Notes: generated from the letters alone by a model not told the origin. A stretch of 64,000 bases of DNA from Vibrio cyclitrophicus (GCA_023206055.1 CP065366.1:310001-374000); one strand, 5' to 3'. Numbered from the stretch's first letter, positions 24,334 to 34,228 are shown. Translations and numbers: made by a program.

Positions 24334-25305
24334 ATGCACTCCACATGGCAACCTGCCGCAACCATTAAGCAGTTAAAGCAACGTGCTGATATCCTTACTC
24401 AAATCCGTCATTTTTTTGCAAAGCGAGACGTGATGGAAGTGGATACGCCGGCAATGAGTCACGCCACGGTGACGGACGTGCATTTACATACCTTCAAAAC
24501 TGAATTCGTAGGGCCGGGTTATGCGCACGGTCAGCCCTTGTTCTTTATGACGAGCCCAGAGTTTCATATGAAACGACTGTTAGCGGCGGGCAGTGGTTGT
24601 ATCTACCAAATTTGTAAGTCTTTCCGTAACGAAGAAAATGGTCGTTATCATAACCCTGAGTTCACCATGTTGGAGTGGTATCGCGTGGGGTTTGATCACC
24701 ACGATTTGATGGACGAAATGGACCTCCTATTGCAGCAAATTCTCAAGTCTGACAAAGCGGAGCGAATAACTTACCAGCAAGCCTTTATTGATGTGTTGGG
24801 TGTTTGTCCGCTGGAAGACTCGATGGATACGCTGAAGCAAGCGGCTGCACCACTTGGGTTAAGTGATATTGCGGATCCTGAAGAAGATCGCGATACGCTA
24901 TTACAGCTTCTTTTCAGTATTGGGGTAGAGGCTAAAATAGGCCAAGATGTTCCGGCCTTTGTTTATGATTTCCCAGCATCACAAGCGGCGTTAGCTAAGA
25001 TCAATCCTGATGATTCAAGAGTAGCGGACCGCTTTGAGGTGTATTTCAAAGGCATTGAGTTAGCTAACGGCTTCCACGAGTTAGATAAACCGCAAGAACA
25101 ACTTAAGCGCTTTGAAGATGACAATGCAAAACGTATCGAGATGGGCTTATCACCTCAACCGATTGATCATCATTTGATTGAGGCATTAAAAGCGGGCTTA
25201 CCAGACTGTGCAGGTGTTGCTTTAGGTATTGATCGTTTGATCATGTTGGCTTTGGGCTACGACCATATCGATGACGTGACGGCTTTTCCTTTCCCTCGTT
25301 CTTAG
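24334..25305 (+). CDS. epmA: EF-P lysine-34 lysyltransferase
   Basis: A 323-residue truncated lysyl-tRNA-synthetase paralogue (also called GenX or PoxA) that ligates (R)-beta-lysine to Lys34 of EF-P. It has class II synthetase motif 2 (FRNEENGRYHNPEFTMLEWYR) and motif 3 (GVALGIDRLIMLALG) but no anticodon-binding domain. ATG 24334 (MHSTWQPAATIKQLKQRA) matches the family start; a GTG at 24316 is in frame but less likely. It is divergent from frdA, with the EF-P gene 4.3 kb away on the other side of frd. Confidence 0.96.
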   Translation: MHSTWQPAATIKQLKQRADILTQIRHFFAKRDVMEVDTPAMSHATVTDVHLHTFKTEFVGPGYAHGQPLFFMTSPEFHMKRLLAAGSGCIYQICKSFRNEENGRYHNPEFTMLEWYRVGFDHHDLMDEMDLLLQQILKSDKAERITYQQAFIDVLGVCPLEDSMDTLKQAAAPLGLSDIADPEEDRDTLLQLLFSIGVEAKIGQDVPAFVYDFPASQAALAKINPDDSRVADRFEVYFKGIELANGFHELDKPQEQLKRFEDDNAKRIEMGLSPQPIDHHLIEALKAGLPDCAGVALGIDRLIMLALGYDHIDDVTAFPFPRS

Positions 25306-25387
25306 CTTTTTGTTTTTGTTGTTATTGAGAGTTAATGGTCATTAGCTATTAACGGTTAACTATTAACTCTCCGCTTCTAATCAGCTT

Positions 25388-25460
25388 TACTCGCTGACCA
25401 GAATACCGGTGCTCTATCTGACCAAAATACCTGTACCCACTAGCTGACCAGAATACCAGT
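25388..25460 (-). repeat. Triplicated 3' end of the EamA transporter gene
   Basis: Three copies of GACCAGAATACC (one with an A for G) lie at 25396, 25420 and 25446, with surrounding similarity. The last is the coding end (GTGILVS plus stop) of the transporter gene; the other two lie just past its stop, with 24- and 26-base spacing. Confidence 0.8.
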
Positions 25461-26327
25461 GCCAACCACAGCAACAATAGCACCGATCCAAGCGTAGGCA
25501 TTTGGTCTCTGTTTGGTGTACAACCAGAGTATTGGTAACAACATGATTGGCGTGGTCGAAGATAACAGTGCGACCATACCGACATTCCCTTCCTGCAGTG
25601 CATACAAGATCAGCGTCATTCCCACTGCCATCGCTAAAAAGCCATTAACAGCAGTAATTGCGAATATCTGTTTATTCATTGGATTGATCGCGCGCGAAAG
25701 CTTGGCGCCCGTTAAACGAAACAGAGAGTGAGCGACAAAGGCGGTGATCATTCGAATGGCAGAGGCTGCTATTGGGTCGATGTTGGTTTGCATTACAGGC
25801 TTGGCAATAATACCGCCCAATGCTTGGCAAATCGCGGCGGTGATCCCTAGAGCAACTCCAATCCACACTGTGCCTTTGATGGTTTCGAGCTGGTTTTTTG
25901 CTTGTCCTCGACGACCAAAGAAGATTGCGGTCAATACACCACTAAACACCAACGCTGAGCCGATAAGCTCAACCGAAGTCATGCTTTCGCTAAATAGGAA
26001 GTAGCCGAGAATCGCCGAGAACACCGCGTGACAAGAGAACAGCAAACCCGCTTGGCGTGGCCCCATGCGATTTAAGCACGCGAATAGGGCGGTATCACCA
26101 ATGAATATACCAATCAGGCCAGACAGCATCATGGGTGTGACGAGGTCGGTTTCGACCGTTGACCACCCACCGGTGAACCAAGCCATGCTTGATAAGATGA
26201 TCGCGGTACAACCCATTCGCCAGCGGCTATAGGCGAAAGAACCTAAGTGTTGAGCAGGCTTTACTGACATTAGACTCGCAATCGCCCATAGAAAAGCGGC
26301 TGCTAAAGCTAACCATTCGAATCCCAT
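25440..26327 (-). CDS. EamA/DMT-superfamily transporter
   Basis: A 295-residue inner-membrane protein with about ten helices in two EamA repeats (first near LAAAFLWAIASLMSVKP, second near TIKGTVWIGVALGITAAICQALGG). Drug/metabolite-type exporters of this kind move amino acids, purines or other metabolites; the substrate is unknown. ATG 26327 (MGFEWLALAAAFLW) is preferred: AAGGAT lies upstream and it starts directly with the first helix, whereas an upstream ATG adds 17 polar residues. The gene's last 20 bases are repeated twice beyond its stop. Confidence 0.87.
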   Translation of the reverse strand: MGFEWLALAAAFLWAIASLMSVKPAQHLGSFAYSRWRMGCTAIILSSMAWFTGGWSTVETDLVTPMMLSGLIGIFIGDTALFACLNRMGPRQAGLLFSCHAVFSAILGYFLFSESMTSVELIGSALVFSGVLTAIFFGRRGQAKNQLETIKGTVWIGVALGITAAICQALGGIIAKPVMQTNIDPIAASAIRMITAFVAHSLFRLTGAKLSRAINPMNKQIFAITAVNGFLAMAVGMTLILYALQEGNVGMVALLSSTTPIMLLPILWLYTKQRPNAYAWIGAIVAVVGTGILVS

Positions 26328-26498
26328 CTGAATAACATCCTTGTGTCTGGGATAAATTAGCTCATCAATATGCATCAAACCGAACTGAGAACAAAGCGAT
26401 TCTTAATAAAAGCACCGCCTTGCTCCTCAGTTACCTTCTTGCTCCTCAATAACTGGTTTGTTCCAGCTATCCGTTTCACTTGTCTGACTAACAAGGCT

Positions 26499-28379
26499 TT
26501 ATACCTTAAAGCGCTCCACGTCTCGGCGCATTGACTCAGCCGCGCTACTCATTTCATTTGAGCTATTGCGACTGCTTTCCGCTTGTTGTGCAAGATCATC
26601 AGAGGCATCTTTGATCCCTTGTGTATTGCGACTGATGTCTTCGCTGACTGCACGTTGTTCTTCGGCTGCACTCGCTATCTGCAATGCCATGTCGTTGATT
26701 TCGGTGATCGCTTGGGTGATTTTAGATAGGCTGCCATGAGCTTGCTCTGCAAAGCCAACACTGTTCTCTGCCAGTTGAGTGCTGGTGGTCATGCTTTCGA
26801 CGGCATGTTCAGTATTCTTCTGCAGGGTATCAATCATCACGCGGATCTCTTCGGTCGAGCCATGCGTTCTTTGGCTTAACACGCGCACTTCATCGGCGAC
26901 AACCGCAAAGCCACGACCTTGTTCACCGGCACGAGCGGCTTCAATCGCTGCATTCAATGCCAACAGGTTGGTCTGTTCGGCAATGCCTTGAATGGTAGAT
27001 AGGATTTGATTGATGCTTTGCGCGTTGTTTTCCAGTTCTCGGATAACATTGGCAGCGTCTTCAACTTGAGTCGCCAGGCCAGTAATCGCATCGCGGTTTT
27101 GTTGGATAACTTCTTGGCCTTCGTTACAAGCGGAGGCTGACGCTTGAGAAGCGGATGCAGTGAGTTCGGCATGGCTAGCCACTTCGGCTGCTGTAGCCGA
27201 CATCTCATGAATCGCGGTCGCAATTTGGTTGATATCGTTTTGTTGATTCTCAACTCGAATGGATGATTGGGTCGCCAGTTGATTGGCTTTTTCGGCATGA
27301 TTGTTGAGATCGTGGCTGTGCTCGATAACACCCTTCAACATGCTTTGCATTTGGCTTAAGAACTGGTTCACGAGCTCGGCAAGTTTACCGATTTCATCCA
27401 TACGCGCGATATCAATGCGTTGGGTGAGGTCGCCTCTACCTTGAGCCAGCTGAGTCAGCGCTTCTGATAAGGTTTGTAATGGAGAAAGTAGGCGGTTGAT
27501 CACCATTGTGCTCGCAATTGAAATGACGATGTACAAAATCAAAGAAGTTAGGGATATGAATTGAATCGCGTCAGATACTGCAGAAAACGCCAGTTCTTTA
27601 TCGATGACAATACCCAGAGACCAGTCGGTGTTCGGCACGTTGGCAATGTAAACCAACTTATCGCCCTGACCTGGCCAAGTTAATGTGGTGATGGTGTGAT
27701 TTTGAATCAACTGTGACACTCGGTTTTCGGTTAACTCTGGATTTAAGCTTGTGAGTGGCTTTTGACTTAGTGCTTCATCACTATAAGCAACGATGTTGTT
27801 GTTACCATCCACTAAAAACGCGAAGCCATCGTTATCAAGTTTTACATTGAGAACCGTATCAATAATGCTGGTGACGGTTAAGTCTGCCGCGAGGACCCCC
27901 TGTCTTTCACCGTTGAATGCTTTCGCAAAGCTGATGACGATGCTGCCATCGAAGTCTTGATAAGGTTCGGTAATGATGAGTTCGGATGTTGCGTTGGCAT
28001 CTTTATACCAAGGGCGGGTGCGTGGGTCATAGCCTGCTGGCCAATCTTCACCTTTGTCGCCATAAGCGATAGTGCCGTCGCTAAATCCTGCATAAACAGA
28101 CAAGAATTGCCCGGCTTGTTTGGTGATCAGTAACTCTCGGTCAGAGTTGCTATTACTTGAAATAGTCGATTCATTGGCAAGCATCATATCGCTGCGAGTC
28201 GAGAGCCAATCGGCAATAAAATTCGTGGTGCCAACACTGACATTTTTCATTTCTTGGTTGATCGCGACTTCAGTCTCTTGAGTCAGTTGATTAACCGATA
28301 TCCAGGCTTGAGTGCCACTCACGACGGCGATAATGACCGCAATGGCGATCTGAATTTTAAACTTAATAGTATGTCTCAA
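26499..28379 (-). CDS. methyl-accepting chemotaxis protein with dCache-type sensor
   Basis: About 626 residues: a membrane helix near residues 8-28, a periplasmic double-Cache-like sensor (with PWYKDANATSELIITEPYQD and DLTVTSIIDTVL), a second helix near 285-305, a HAMP domain and the cytoplasmic signalling rod. The rod tip is complete: IAEQTNLLALNAAIEAARAG followed by GRGFAVVADEVR. It binds CheA/CheW and biases polar flagellar rotation. The start is uncertain: TTG 28379 has GAGG 8 bases upstream and begins right before the first helix; an ATG at 28451 would add 24 residues with no ribosome site. The ligand is unknown, possibly amino acids as for many dCache receptors. Confidence 0.9.
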   Translation of the reverse strand: MRHTIKFKIQIAIAVIIAVVSGTQAWISVNQLTQETEVAINQEMKNVSVGTTNFIADWLSTRSDMMLANESTISSNSNSDRELLITKQAGQFLSVYAGFSDGTIAYGDKGEDWPAGYDPRTRPWYKDANATSELIITEPYQDFDGSIVISFAKAFNGERQGVLAADLTVTSIIDTVLNVKLDNDGFAFLVDGNNNIVAYSDEALSQKPLTSLNPELTENRVSQLIQNHTITTLTWPGQGDKLVYIANVPNTDWSLGIVIDKELAFSAVSDAIQFISLTSLILYIVISIASTMVINRLLSPLQTLSEALTQLAQGRGDLTQRIDIARMDEIGKLAELVNQFLSQMQSMLKGVIEHSHDLNNHAEKANQLATQSSIRVENQQNDINQIATAIHEMSATAAEVASHAELTASASQASASACNEGQEVIQQNRDAITGLATQVEDAANVIRELENNAQSINQILSTIQGIAEQTNLLALNAAIEAARAGEQGRGFAVVADEVRVLSQRTHGSTEEIRVMIDTLQKNTEHAVESMTTSTQLAENSVGFAEQAHGSLSKITQAITEINDMALQIASAAEEQRAVSEDISRNTQGIKDASDDLAQQAESSRNSSNEMSSAAESMRRDVERFKV

Positions 28380-28609
28380 GGTCCATTCCTCTCTGATTAG
28401 ACAAAACCTAACTACGGTGACGTACTTAATAATGAAGTGATGTGTTTCCAATGGGGGTATAGTGCCGCTGTCTTAGACTGAATGACTGTGTTTAAAATCA
28501 TAAATTCTAAATATATTTACTCTGCTTTTTGTAAAACAGTGAAGTAAAATCACAGTTACCTGTTGATTTAAATGTCAGTTAATTACTTGGGATGGAGTGG
28601 TATAGATCG

Positions 28610-28640
28610 AAAAAAGCGCCAAATTTACATTCAGCGCTTT
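28610..28640 (-). terminator. Terminator of the DASS transporter gene
   Basis: On the minus strand, stem AAAGCGC / GCGCTTT with a 14-base loop, ending in a run of six T. It lies 31 bases after the transporter stop. Confidence 0.75.
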
Positions 28641-28671
28641 AGTTAGGATTAAAGGTGAGCGTTAACGCTTA

Positions 28672-30087
28672 CTAGGTGATGATAAACAGTGCGAGGTAAA
28701 CCATCAGCAAGCCGACAATCCCTAAGATGATGCCCATCTTCGCCATGTCTTTGCTTTCGATAAGCCCCGTTGAGTAAGCCAGCGAGTTTGGTGGTGTTGA
28801 TACTGGCAAAATCATACCAAGTGACGCAGAGAAGGCGACCACAACCAGCAAGCCTTGTAGGCCACCAATCGCGACCAAGCTTTCCATGGATGCGCCAATT
28901 GCAGCGGCGATCGGCATCAACAAGTTGGCCGTTGCGGTGTTTGACATGAAGTTCGCCATTAACCAACACACGATAGATAGCGTCAGTACCACAGCAGCAG
29001 GTGAGAGCGATTCATAGTCAATGGCGTGTGCCAATGCCGCAGCTAAGCCTGTTTTATCAAGGCCAATACCAATCGCAATACCACCTGCGACCAGCCATAA
29101 CACATCCCAGTTAATCAGCTTGAGCTCTTCTTTGCCCATGATGCCGGTCAGAGTGAACACCGCCAGTGGAATGATCGAGACCACATAGGTGTTCATGCCA
29201 TGCAGTTTGGTGGTCATCCATAACAGAATAGTGGCAGCGAAGGTGATGTAAACCACTATCGCTCGCCAACTTTTTCTAAATTGTCCATCAAGCTTGAGGA
29301 CCATGTTTCTTTCTTTAGAAGGGAAGAGTTTTTGCAGAAGAAACCAAGCGATGGTCAGTTGGATGATCACAAAGGGTAAGCCCATCATCATCCAGCTAAG
29401 GAAGTCGATACTGTTCTCGCCAGTTAGGTATTGCAGTGCGATGGCATTGGGCGGTGTGCCGATTGGTGTCGCGATACCACCGGTGTTAGCTGCAATTGGA
29501 ATACACAACACGAGCGCTTTAATCCCCATGTCGCCTTTAGGCGCAGACGCTACGATAGGGCCTAGCAATGCGAGCATCATTACCGTTGTTGCGGTATTTG
29601 ACATGAACATTGAGAACACGGCGGTGATCAGCATTAAGCCGAGCATAATGAAGCGCGGTTCTGTACCAAATGGTTTGAGCAATACTCGCGCTAAGTTGTT
29701 GTCGAGTTCGTACTTAGATGCCGATATCGCGAGAGCGAAACCACCCATGAAGAGGATGATGATTGGAGACGAAAATGCACCGAATATGTCGGTATATTTG
29801 ATTAACTCACCGAGATCGTGTCCCGCTGGTGGATTTCTAAATAAGTGCAGGCCTTTGTCGGAGATCATCACCAGTTCAAGCGCAATAATCAGAATTGAAG
29901 TGGCGAATACCGGAACGGGTTCTAGCACCCAAAGCAATGCTGCTAAGAGGAATATGGCGAGCAAACGGTGTTGAATTAGCGTGAGATCATCGATTGGTAT
30001 TGAATCTATCGGCATGAATAACACGCCCAAGGGAATCGCAAAACAAATCAACAGCTTGACCAGAACGCCAACATTGAGTTTAGGCAT
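28672..30087 (-). CDS. DASS family sodium/dicarboxylate-type symporter
   Basis: A 471-residue, roughly 11-helix carrier of the divalent anion:Na+ symporter family (INDY/SLC13). Both Ser-Asn-Thr signature motifs are present (MSNTATTVMML and MSNTATANLL), as are the IGTPPNAIAL and STPPNSLAY substrate loops. Likely substrates are C4-dicarboxylates or citrate; Vibrio cholerae has a structurally studied homologue, VcINDY. ATG 30087 (MPKLNVG) has AGGG 10 bases upstream; a TTG two codons before is possible. It is a single gene with its own terminator. Confidence 0.9.
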   Translation of the reverse strand: MPKLNVGVLVKLLICFAIPLGVLFMPIDSIPIDDLTLIQHRLLAIFLLAALLWVLEPVPVFATSILIIALELVMISDKGLHLFRNPPAGHDLGELIKYTDIFGAFSSPIIILFMGGFALAISASKYELDNNLARVLLKPFGTEPRFIMLGLMLITAVFSMFMSNTATTVMMLALLGPIVASAPKGDMGIKALVLCIPIAANTGGIATPIGTPPNAIALQYLTGENSIDFLSWMMMGLPFVIIQLTIAWFLLQKLFPSKERNMVLKLDGQFRKSWRAIVVYITFAATILLWMTTKLHGMNTYVVSIIPLAVFTLTGIMGKEELKLINWDVLWLVAGGIAIGIGLDKTGLAAALAHAIDYESLSPAAVVLTLSIVCWLMANFMSNTATANLLMPIAAAIGASMESLVAIGGLQGLLVVVAFSASLGMILPVSTPPNSLAYSTGLIESKDMAKMGIILGIVGLLMVYLALFIIT

Positions 30088-30265
30088 GTACAAAGACCCT
30101 ATGAATAAAATATCTTCAAATAGAGTAAGTTATCTGGATTTTTGGTACTTGGATACGGGTTGTAAAATCGGAAAGTTGTTTAAGGTTTCGACAGTTGTTT
30201 TGTTTTTGGTCAATCTTTTTATGGGGTGTTCTGAGTTTATTACGAACAGCACGGGCAGCTAAGAG

Positions 30266-30300
30266 AAAGGCGCGTTATTTACTCGAAATAACGCGCCTTT
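30266..30300 (-). terminator. Perfect hairpin terminator of psd
   Basis: A 15-bp perfect stem AAAGGCGCGTTATTT / AAATAACGCGCCTTT with a 5-base loop, 58 bases after the psd stop. The T-run is short, but the stem is the strongest in the region. No gene lies in the 265 bases around it. Confidence 0.78.
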
Positions 30301-30358
30301 AATATGTCTATGAGTGAACTTGCATCGACAAGTAATATCGACAGGTTAACTCAGGAAG

Positions 30359-31276
30359 TTATGCTTGGTCTGTATTCTCAACAGTTTCAGCAGTCTCTTC
30401 ATTTACTTCAGCGTTTTTGCCTGCAATATGCGCGAAAGGGGTGCCTAGAACGGTTTTCTCACCATTCTGCATCGTTTCGTCAAACTTGATCGCATCTTTA
30501 GCGAACAGGTTAATAACGGTTGAGCCAAGCTTAAAGCGGCCCATCTCTTCGCCTTTCTTCAAGACGATAGCTTTATCACCTTGTGCAGGGTAGTCCCATT
30601 TGTAAACTGAGTTACCGCGAGGTGGTGTGATAGTGCCAGCCCATACTTGCTCGATGCTGCCAACGATCGTTGCGCCAACCAGCACTTGTGCCATTGGGCC
30701 AAACTCTGTATCGAAGATACAAACCACACGTTCGTTACGTGCGAATAGGTTTGGAACGTTCTCTGCCGTTAGCGGGTTTACAGAGAAAAGGTCACCCGGA
30801 ACGTAGATCATCTGACGCAGTGTGCCGTCGCATGGCATGTGAACACGGTGGTAATCACTTGGCGATAAGTAAAGCGTTGCGAATTCGCCGTCTTTGAACT
30901 CATCCGCCAGGCTTGAATCACCGCCTAATAGTTCGCGAGCTGAGTAGTTATGGTTTTTAGCTTGAATCAGTTGGCCGTCAGTAATTGGGCCAAATTGACT
31001 TACGCGAGCATCGGCAGGGTGAACGATAACAGACTCGCCTTCAGTGATAGGGCGCATGCCTTCTTTCAATTCACGTACGAAGAATTCATTGAATGTCTTA
31101 AAGTGTTTTGGATCGCTATGCAGAGCTTCATCCATGTTCACTTTGTATTGCTTGATGAACCAGTTGATGATCGCTGTCGTTAAGCCGCCCGCTTTAGCAG
31201 ACGCAAGTTTGCCGACTAGACGAGTCAGTCCATGTTGTGGAATCCAGTACTGCAATCCAACTTTAATCTTATCCAT
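30359..31276 (-). CDS. psd: phosphatidylserine decarboxylase proenzyme
   Basis: A 305-residue pyruvoyl enzyme of the inner membrane that makes phosphatidylethanolamine, the last step of the PE pathway. The self-cleavage site LGST is present in GRFKLGSTVINLFAKD and would split the chain into beta and alpha subunits with an N-terminal pyruvoyl on alpha. The early HPADARVSQFGP and YHRVHMPCDG (catalytic His) match the family. The C-terminal ~20 residues are acidic and variable. It lies downstream of rsgA on the same strand, 125 bases apart, an order shared with E. coli. Confidence 0.96.
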   Translation of the reverse strand: MDKIKVGLQYWIPQHGLTRLVGKLASAKAGGLTTAIINWFIKQYKVNMDEALHSDPKHFKTFNEFFVRELKEGMRPITEGESVIVHPADARVSQFGPITDGQLIQAKNHNYSARELLGGDSSLADEFKDGEFATLYLSPSDYHRVHMPCDGTLRQMIYVPGDLFSVNPLTAENVPNLFARNERVVCIFDTEFGPMAQVLVGATIVGSIEQVWAGTITPPRGNSVYKWDYPAQGDKAIVLKKGEEMGRFKLGSTVINLFAKDAIKFDETMQNGEKTVLGTPFAHIAGKNAEVNEETAETVENTDQA

Positions 31277-31401
31277 TGTATTAATTTTCCAATGCTATTT
31301 GTTGTTCAATTAAATCTGTCGATGACGCTTTAGGGCGCGAGATGTTACTTAAATTCACGCCAATTGTCAGTAAATGCACACATTTGTTCACAAAAACGCG
31401 A

Positions 31402-32457
31402 TTAGAGATCGGCTTTCTTGCTTCGCGAGTACTGACGGTTATCTTTGTTGTCAGCCATGGTTTCAATAATGCGATGGTAGCTAGCAAAACGTAAACGGCT
31501 GATTCTACCGTCTTCTACGGCTTCACGTAGAAGGCATCCTGGGTCGTCATTGTGTTTACAATCACGGAACTTACAACCACCTAGGAATGGCTTGAATTCA
31601 ATGAAAGCGTCAGTGATTTCGTCTGGTTCTAAATGCCATAAGCCGAATTCACGCACCCCTGGGGAATCGATAAGATCACCACCAGAAGGGAAGTGATACA
31701 AACGTGCTGCCGTTGTCGTGTGTTGACCCAGTCCTGAGTTTTCAGAAACGGCGCCTTCCTCGATATCTAGTGTTGGCATGAGTGCATTCACTAAGCTTGA
31801 TTTACCCACGCCAGATTGGCCAACAAAAATGTTGATGCGATCTTTGAGTTCAGCTTCCAGCTCTTTGATGCCGTAACCCGACTCTTTACTCACGAACATC
31901 ACCTTATAGCCGATTTTTTCGTACACTTTCAGTGTTTCGCGGTATTCAGCAACCTGCTCATCAGTCAGTAGATCGACCTTGTTCAGCACAACAAGCGGCG
32001 CAATGTTGACGGTTTCTGAAGCAATTAAGTAACGATCGATAATATTAAGTGATAGCTCGGGTAGCACGGCAGATACGATAACCATTTGGTCAACGTTCGC
32101 AGCAACCGGTTTTAGGCCATCGTAGTAATCAGGGCGAGTTAGCATTGAAGTTCTCGGTTCAACCGCTTCCACAACGCCAGAAATGCCGGCCATGGATTCT
32201 AAGCCTGCGCGCCAAGTCACTCGGTCACCAGAAACTAAAGTCTCAATACTGCGGCGTAAGTTACAACGGTGAACTTCGTTGGTTTCAAGATCTTCGATAT
32301 CGGCATGTTGACCAAAGCGCGTAATCACGAGTCCGCTTTTGGTTCCACCAAGCATGTTCTCATCCCACTGGATAGAATCTTCTTTCTTGAGTCGCTTGTT
32401 CTGGTTGCTACGTACACGACGTACTTGACCTTTGGTTAACTTCTTTTTTTTAGCCAC
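31402..32457 (-). CDS. rsgA: small ribosomal subunit maturation GTPase RsgA
   Basis: A 351-residue circularly permuted GTPase that checks late 30S assembly. Order: basic N-terminus, OB fold, then G4 (LNKVDLL), G1 (GQSGVGKSSLVNAL) and G3 (DSPGVREFGLW), then a zinc-binding end with CKFRDCKHNDDPGCLL. Start MAKKKKLTKGQVRRVRSNQNKR is typical. It is divergent from orn, as in many gamma-proteobacteria, and probably cotranscribed with psd. Confidence 0.96.
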   Translation of the reverse strand: MAKKKKLTKGQVRRVRSNQNKRLKKEDSIQWDENMLGGTKSGLVITRFGQHADIEDLETNEVHRCNLRRSIETLVSGDRVTWRAGLESMAGISGVVEAVEPRTSMLTRPDYYDGLKPVAANVDQMVIVSAVLPELSLNIIDRYLIASETVNIAPLVVLNKVDLLTDEQVAEYRETLKVYEKIGYKVMFVSKESGYGIKELEAELKDRINIFVGQSGVGKSSLVNALMPTLDIEEGAVSENSGLGQHTTTAARLYHFPSGGDLIDSPGVREFGLWHLEPDEITDAFIEFKPFLGGCKFRDCKHNDDPGCLLREAVEDGRISRLRFASYHRIIETMADNKDNRQYSRSKKADL

Positions 32458-32607
32458 AATTTTTCACTTAACACATCTAACTTGATGATTGGGGACTCAA
32501 ACAGGATGTTGCTGGTACCACGTGATTTCGATGGCCCTAGAGCTAGTTTGAGTATAGTTATTTGGGTATAGTACCTCTTTTATACATAAACAAATAGGCG
32601 ACGCCTT

Positions 32608-33153
32608 ATGTCCTTTAGCGATCAGAACCTTATTTGGGTTGATCTAGAGATGACAGGACTTGATCCTGAAACTCATAAAATCATTGAAATTGCTACTATC
32701 GTTACTGATAGTGAGCTTAACATCCTGGCTGAAGGACCTGTTTTGGCTATTCACCAACCTCAGAGTGAATTGGATAAGATGGATGAGTGGTGTACGACGA
32801 CTCATACTGGCAGCGGTTTAGTGAAGCGAATTCAAGAGAGCACGGTTTCAGAGCAAGACGCCATCCAACAAACGATTGAGTTTCTTGAAAAATGGGTACC
32901 AAAAGGTAAGTCACCGATTTGTGGCAACAGCATTGGTCAAGATCGCCGTTTCTTATACAAACACATGCCAGAGTTAGAAGAGTACTTCCACTACCGCTAT
33001 GTTGACGTAAGCACTCTGAAAGAGCTGACTCGCCGTTGGAAGCCAGAAGTGTTGGATGGTTTTTCTAAGTCGGGAAGTCACCTTGCGTTAGACGATATTC
33101 GAGAGTCGATCGCTGAGCTGCAGTACTACCGAAAAACGATTATTAACATCTAG
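32608..33153 (+). CDS. orn: oligoribonuclease
   Basis: A 181-residue DEDDh 3'-5' exoribonuclease that degrades 2-5-nt RNAs and pGpG from cyclic di-GMP turnover. Catalytic acidic residues are visible in WVDLEMTGLD (D and E), GNSIGQDRRFL (D) and SGSHLALDDIRESI (H and D). Essential in many gamma-proteobacteria. It directly precedes the tRNA promoter, 117 bases away, the same neighbourhood as E. coli orn-glyVXY. Confidence 0.97.
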   Translation: MSFSDQNLIWVDLEMTGLDPETHKIIEIATIVTDSELNILAEGPVLAIHQPQSELDKMDEWCTTTHTGSGLVKRIQESTVSEQDAIQQTIEFLEKWVPKGKSPICGNSIGQDRRFLYKHMPELEEYFHYRYVDVSTLKELTRRWKPEVLDGFSKSGSHLALDDIRESIAELQYYRKTIINI

Positions 33154-33270
33154 TCGAATAAAATGATCACGTTTATCTAACTTTTCAGGGACATAAGAGC
33201 CGTTTTTTTTGCAAATCTGCGTGCTTTTACAGCAGTTGAGTAAAAACTTTCGTAATTTTGCATTAAGGAC

Positions 33271-33298
33271 TTGCATCACAAAAAAATGCTCTTATAAT
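33271..33298 (+). promoter_or_regulatory. Strong sigma-70 promoter of the tRNA array
   Basis: TTGCAT and a perfect TATAAT are separated by 16 bases; the discriminator TCGCAGCCC is GC-rich as in stringently controlled stable-RNA promoters. The first tRNA begins 35 bases after the -10. Confidence 0.85.
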
Positions 33299-33332
33299 TC
33301 GCAGCCCTGAACGGCGAAAGACGTTTCAGTTT

Positions 33333-33408
33333 GCGATACTAGCTCAGTTGGTAGAGCGCAACCTTGCCAAGGTTGAGGTCATCGGTTCGAACCCGATGTA
33401 TCGCTCCA
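33333..33408 (+). tRNA. tRNA-Gly (GCC), copy 1
   Basis: 76 bases with encoded CCA. The anticodon loop TTGCCAA gives GCC; T-loop GTTCGAA and D-loop AGTTGGTAGA are canonical. The first tRNA of the array. Confidence 0.98.
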
Positions 33409-33461
33409 ATTTGTAGGTTACGGCGAAAGCGGTAATCGAAAGGTGAAAGACCTTTTATAAT

Positions 33462-33537
33462 GCGATACTAGCTCAGTTGGTAGAGCGCAACCTTGCCAAG
33501 GTTGAGGTCATCGGTTCGAACCCGATGTATCGCTCCA
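33462..33537 (+). tRNA. tRNA-Gly (GCC), copy 2
   Basis: Identical to copy 1; the only place where two glycine tRNAs are adjacent without an fMet gene between them. Confidence 0.98.
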
Positions 33538-33586
33538 AATTAGCCTTTTAAAGGCAAGATTCATTGACTTAAACAATGCATCCGGA

Positions 33587-33663
<77 letters not shown>

Positions 33664-33722
33664 CATTACAGTTACACGTTGATTTGATGCTTCTTAGCAG
33701 AAAAGATGAACGGTTAGCTTAT

Positions 33723-33798
33723 GCGATACTAGCTCAGTTGGTAGAGCGCAACCTTGCCAAGGTTGAGGTCATCGGTTCGAACCCGATGTATCGCTCCA
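33723..33798 (+). tRNA. tRNA-Gly (GCC), copy 3
   Basis: Identical sequence to the other Gly copies; 59 bases after fMet copy 1. Confidence 0.98.
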
Positions 33799-33883
33799 AA
33801 TTCTATTCTTAGAAGCTGTCTCTTTGAGAAAGTGCTCAGAATGAAAATGGTTTAGTTTCATTGTCTTAAACAATGCATCCGGA

Positions 33884-33960
<77 letters not shown>

Positions 33961-34016
33961 CTATACAGTTAAGCGCTATCTGTTGCCCAAGGCAGTAAGA
34001 GCAGCGATTAACTAAT

Positions 34017-34092
34017 GCGATACTAGCTCAGTTGGTAGAGCGCAACCTTGCCAAGGTTGAGGTCATCGGTTCGAACCCGATGTATCGCTCCA
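34017..34092 (+). tRNA. tRNA-Gly (GCC), copy 4
   Basis: Identical Gly sequence; 56 bases after fMet copy 2, the standard spacer length in the rest of the array. Confidence 0.98.
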
Positions 34093-34151
34093 ATTTCTCT
34101 CTTAGGATTGATGTTGGGAATAGAGTCATTGTCTTAAACAATGCATCCGGA

Positions 34152-34228
<77 letters not shown>

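Noticed and set aside
25349..25603. Minus-strand frame across the EamA gene end
   Set aside because: It is an artefact of the triplicated gene end read in another phase.
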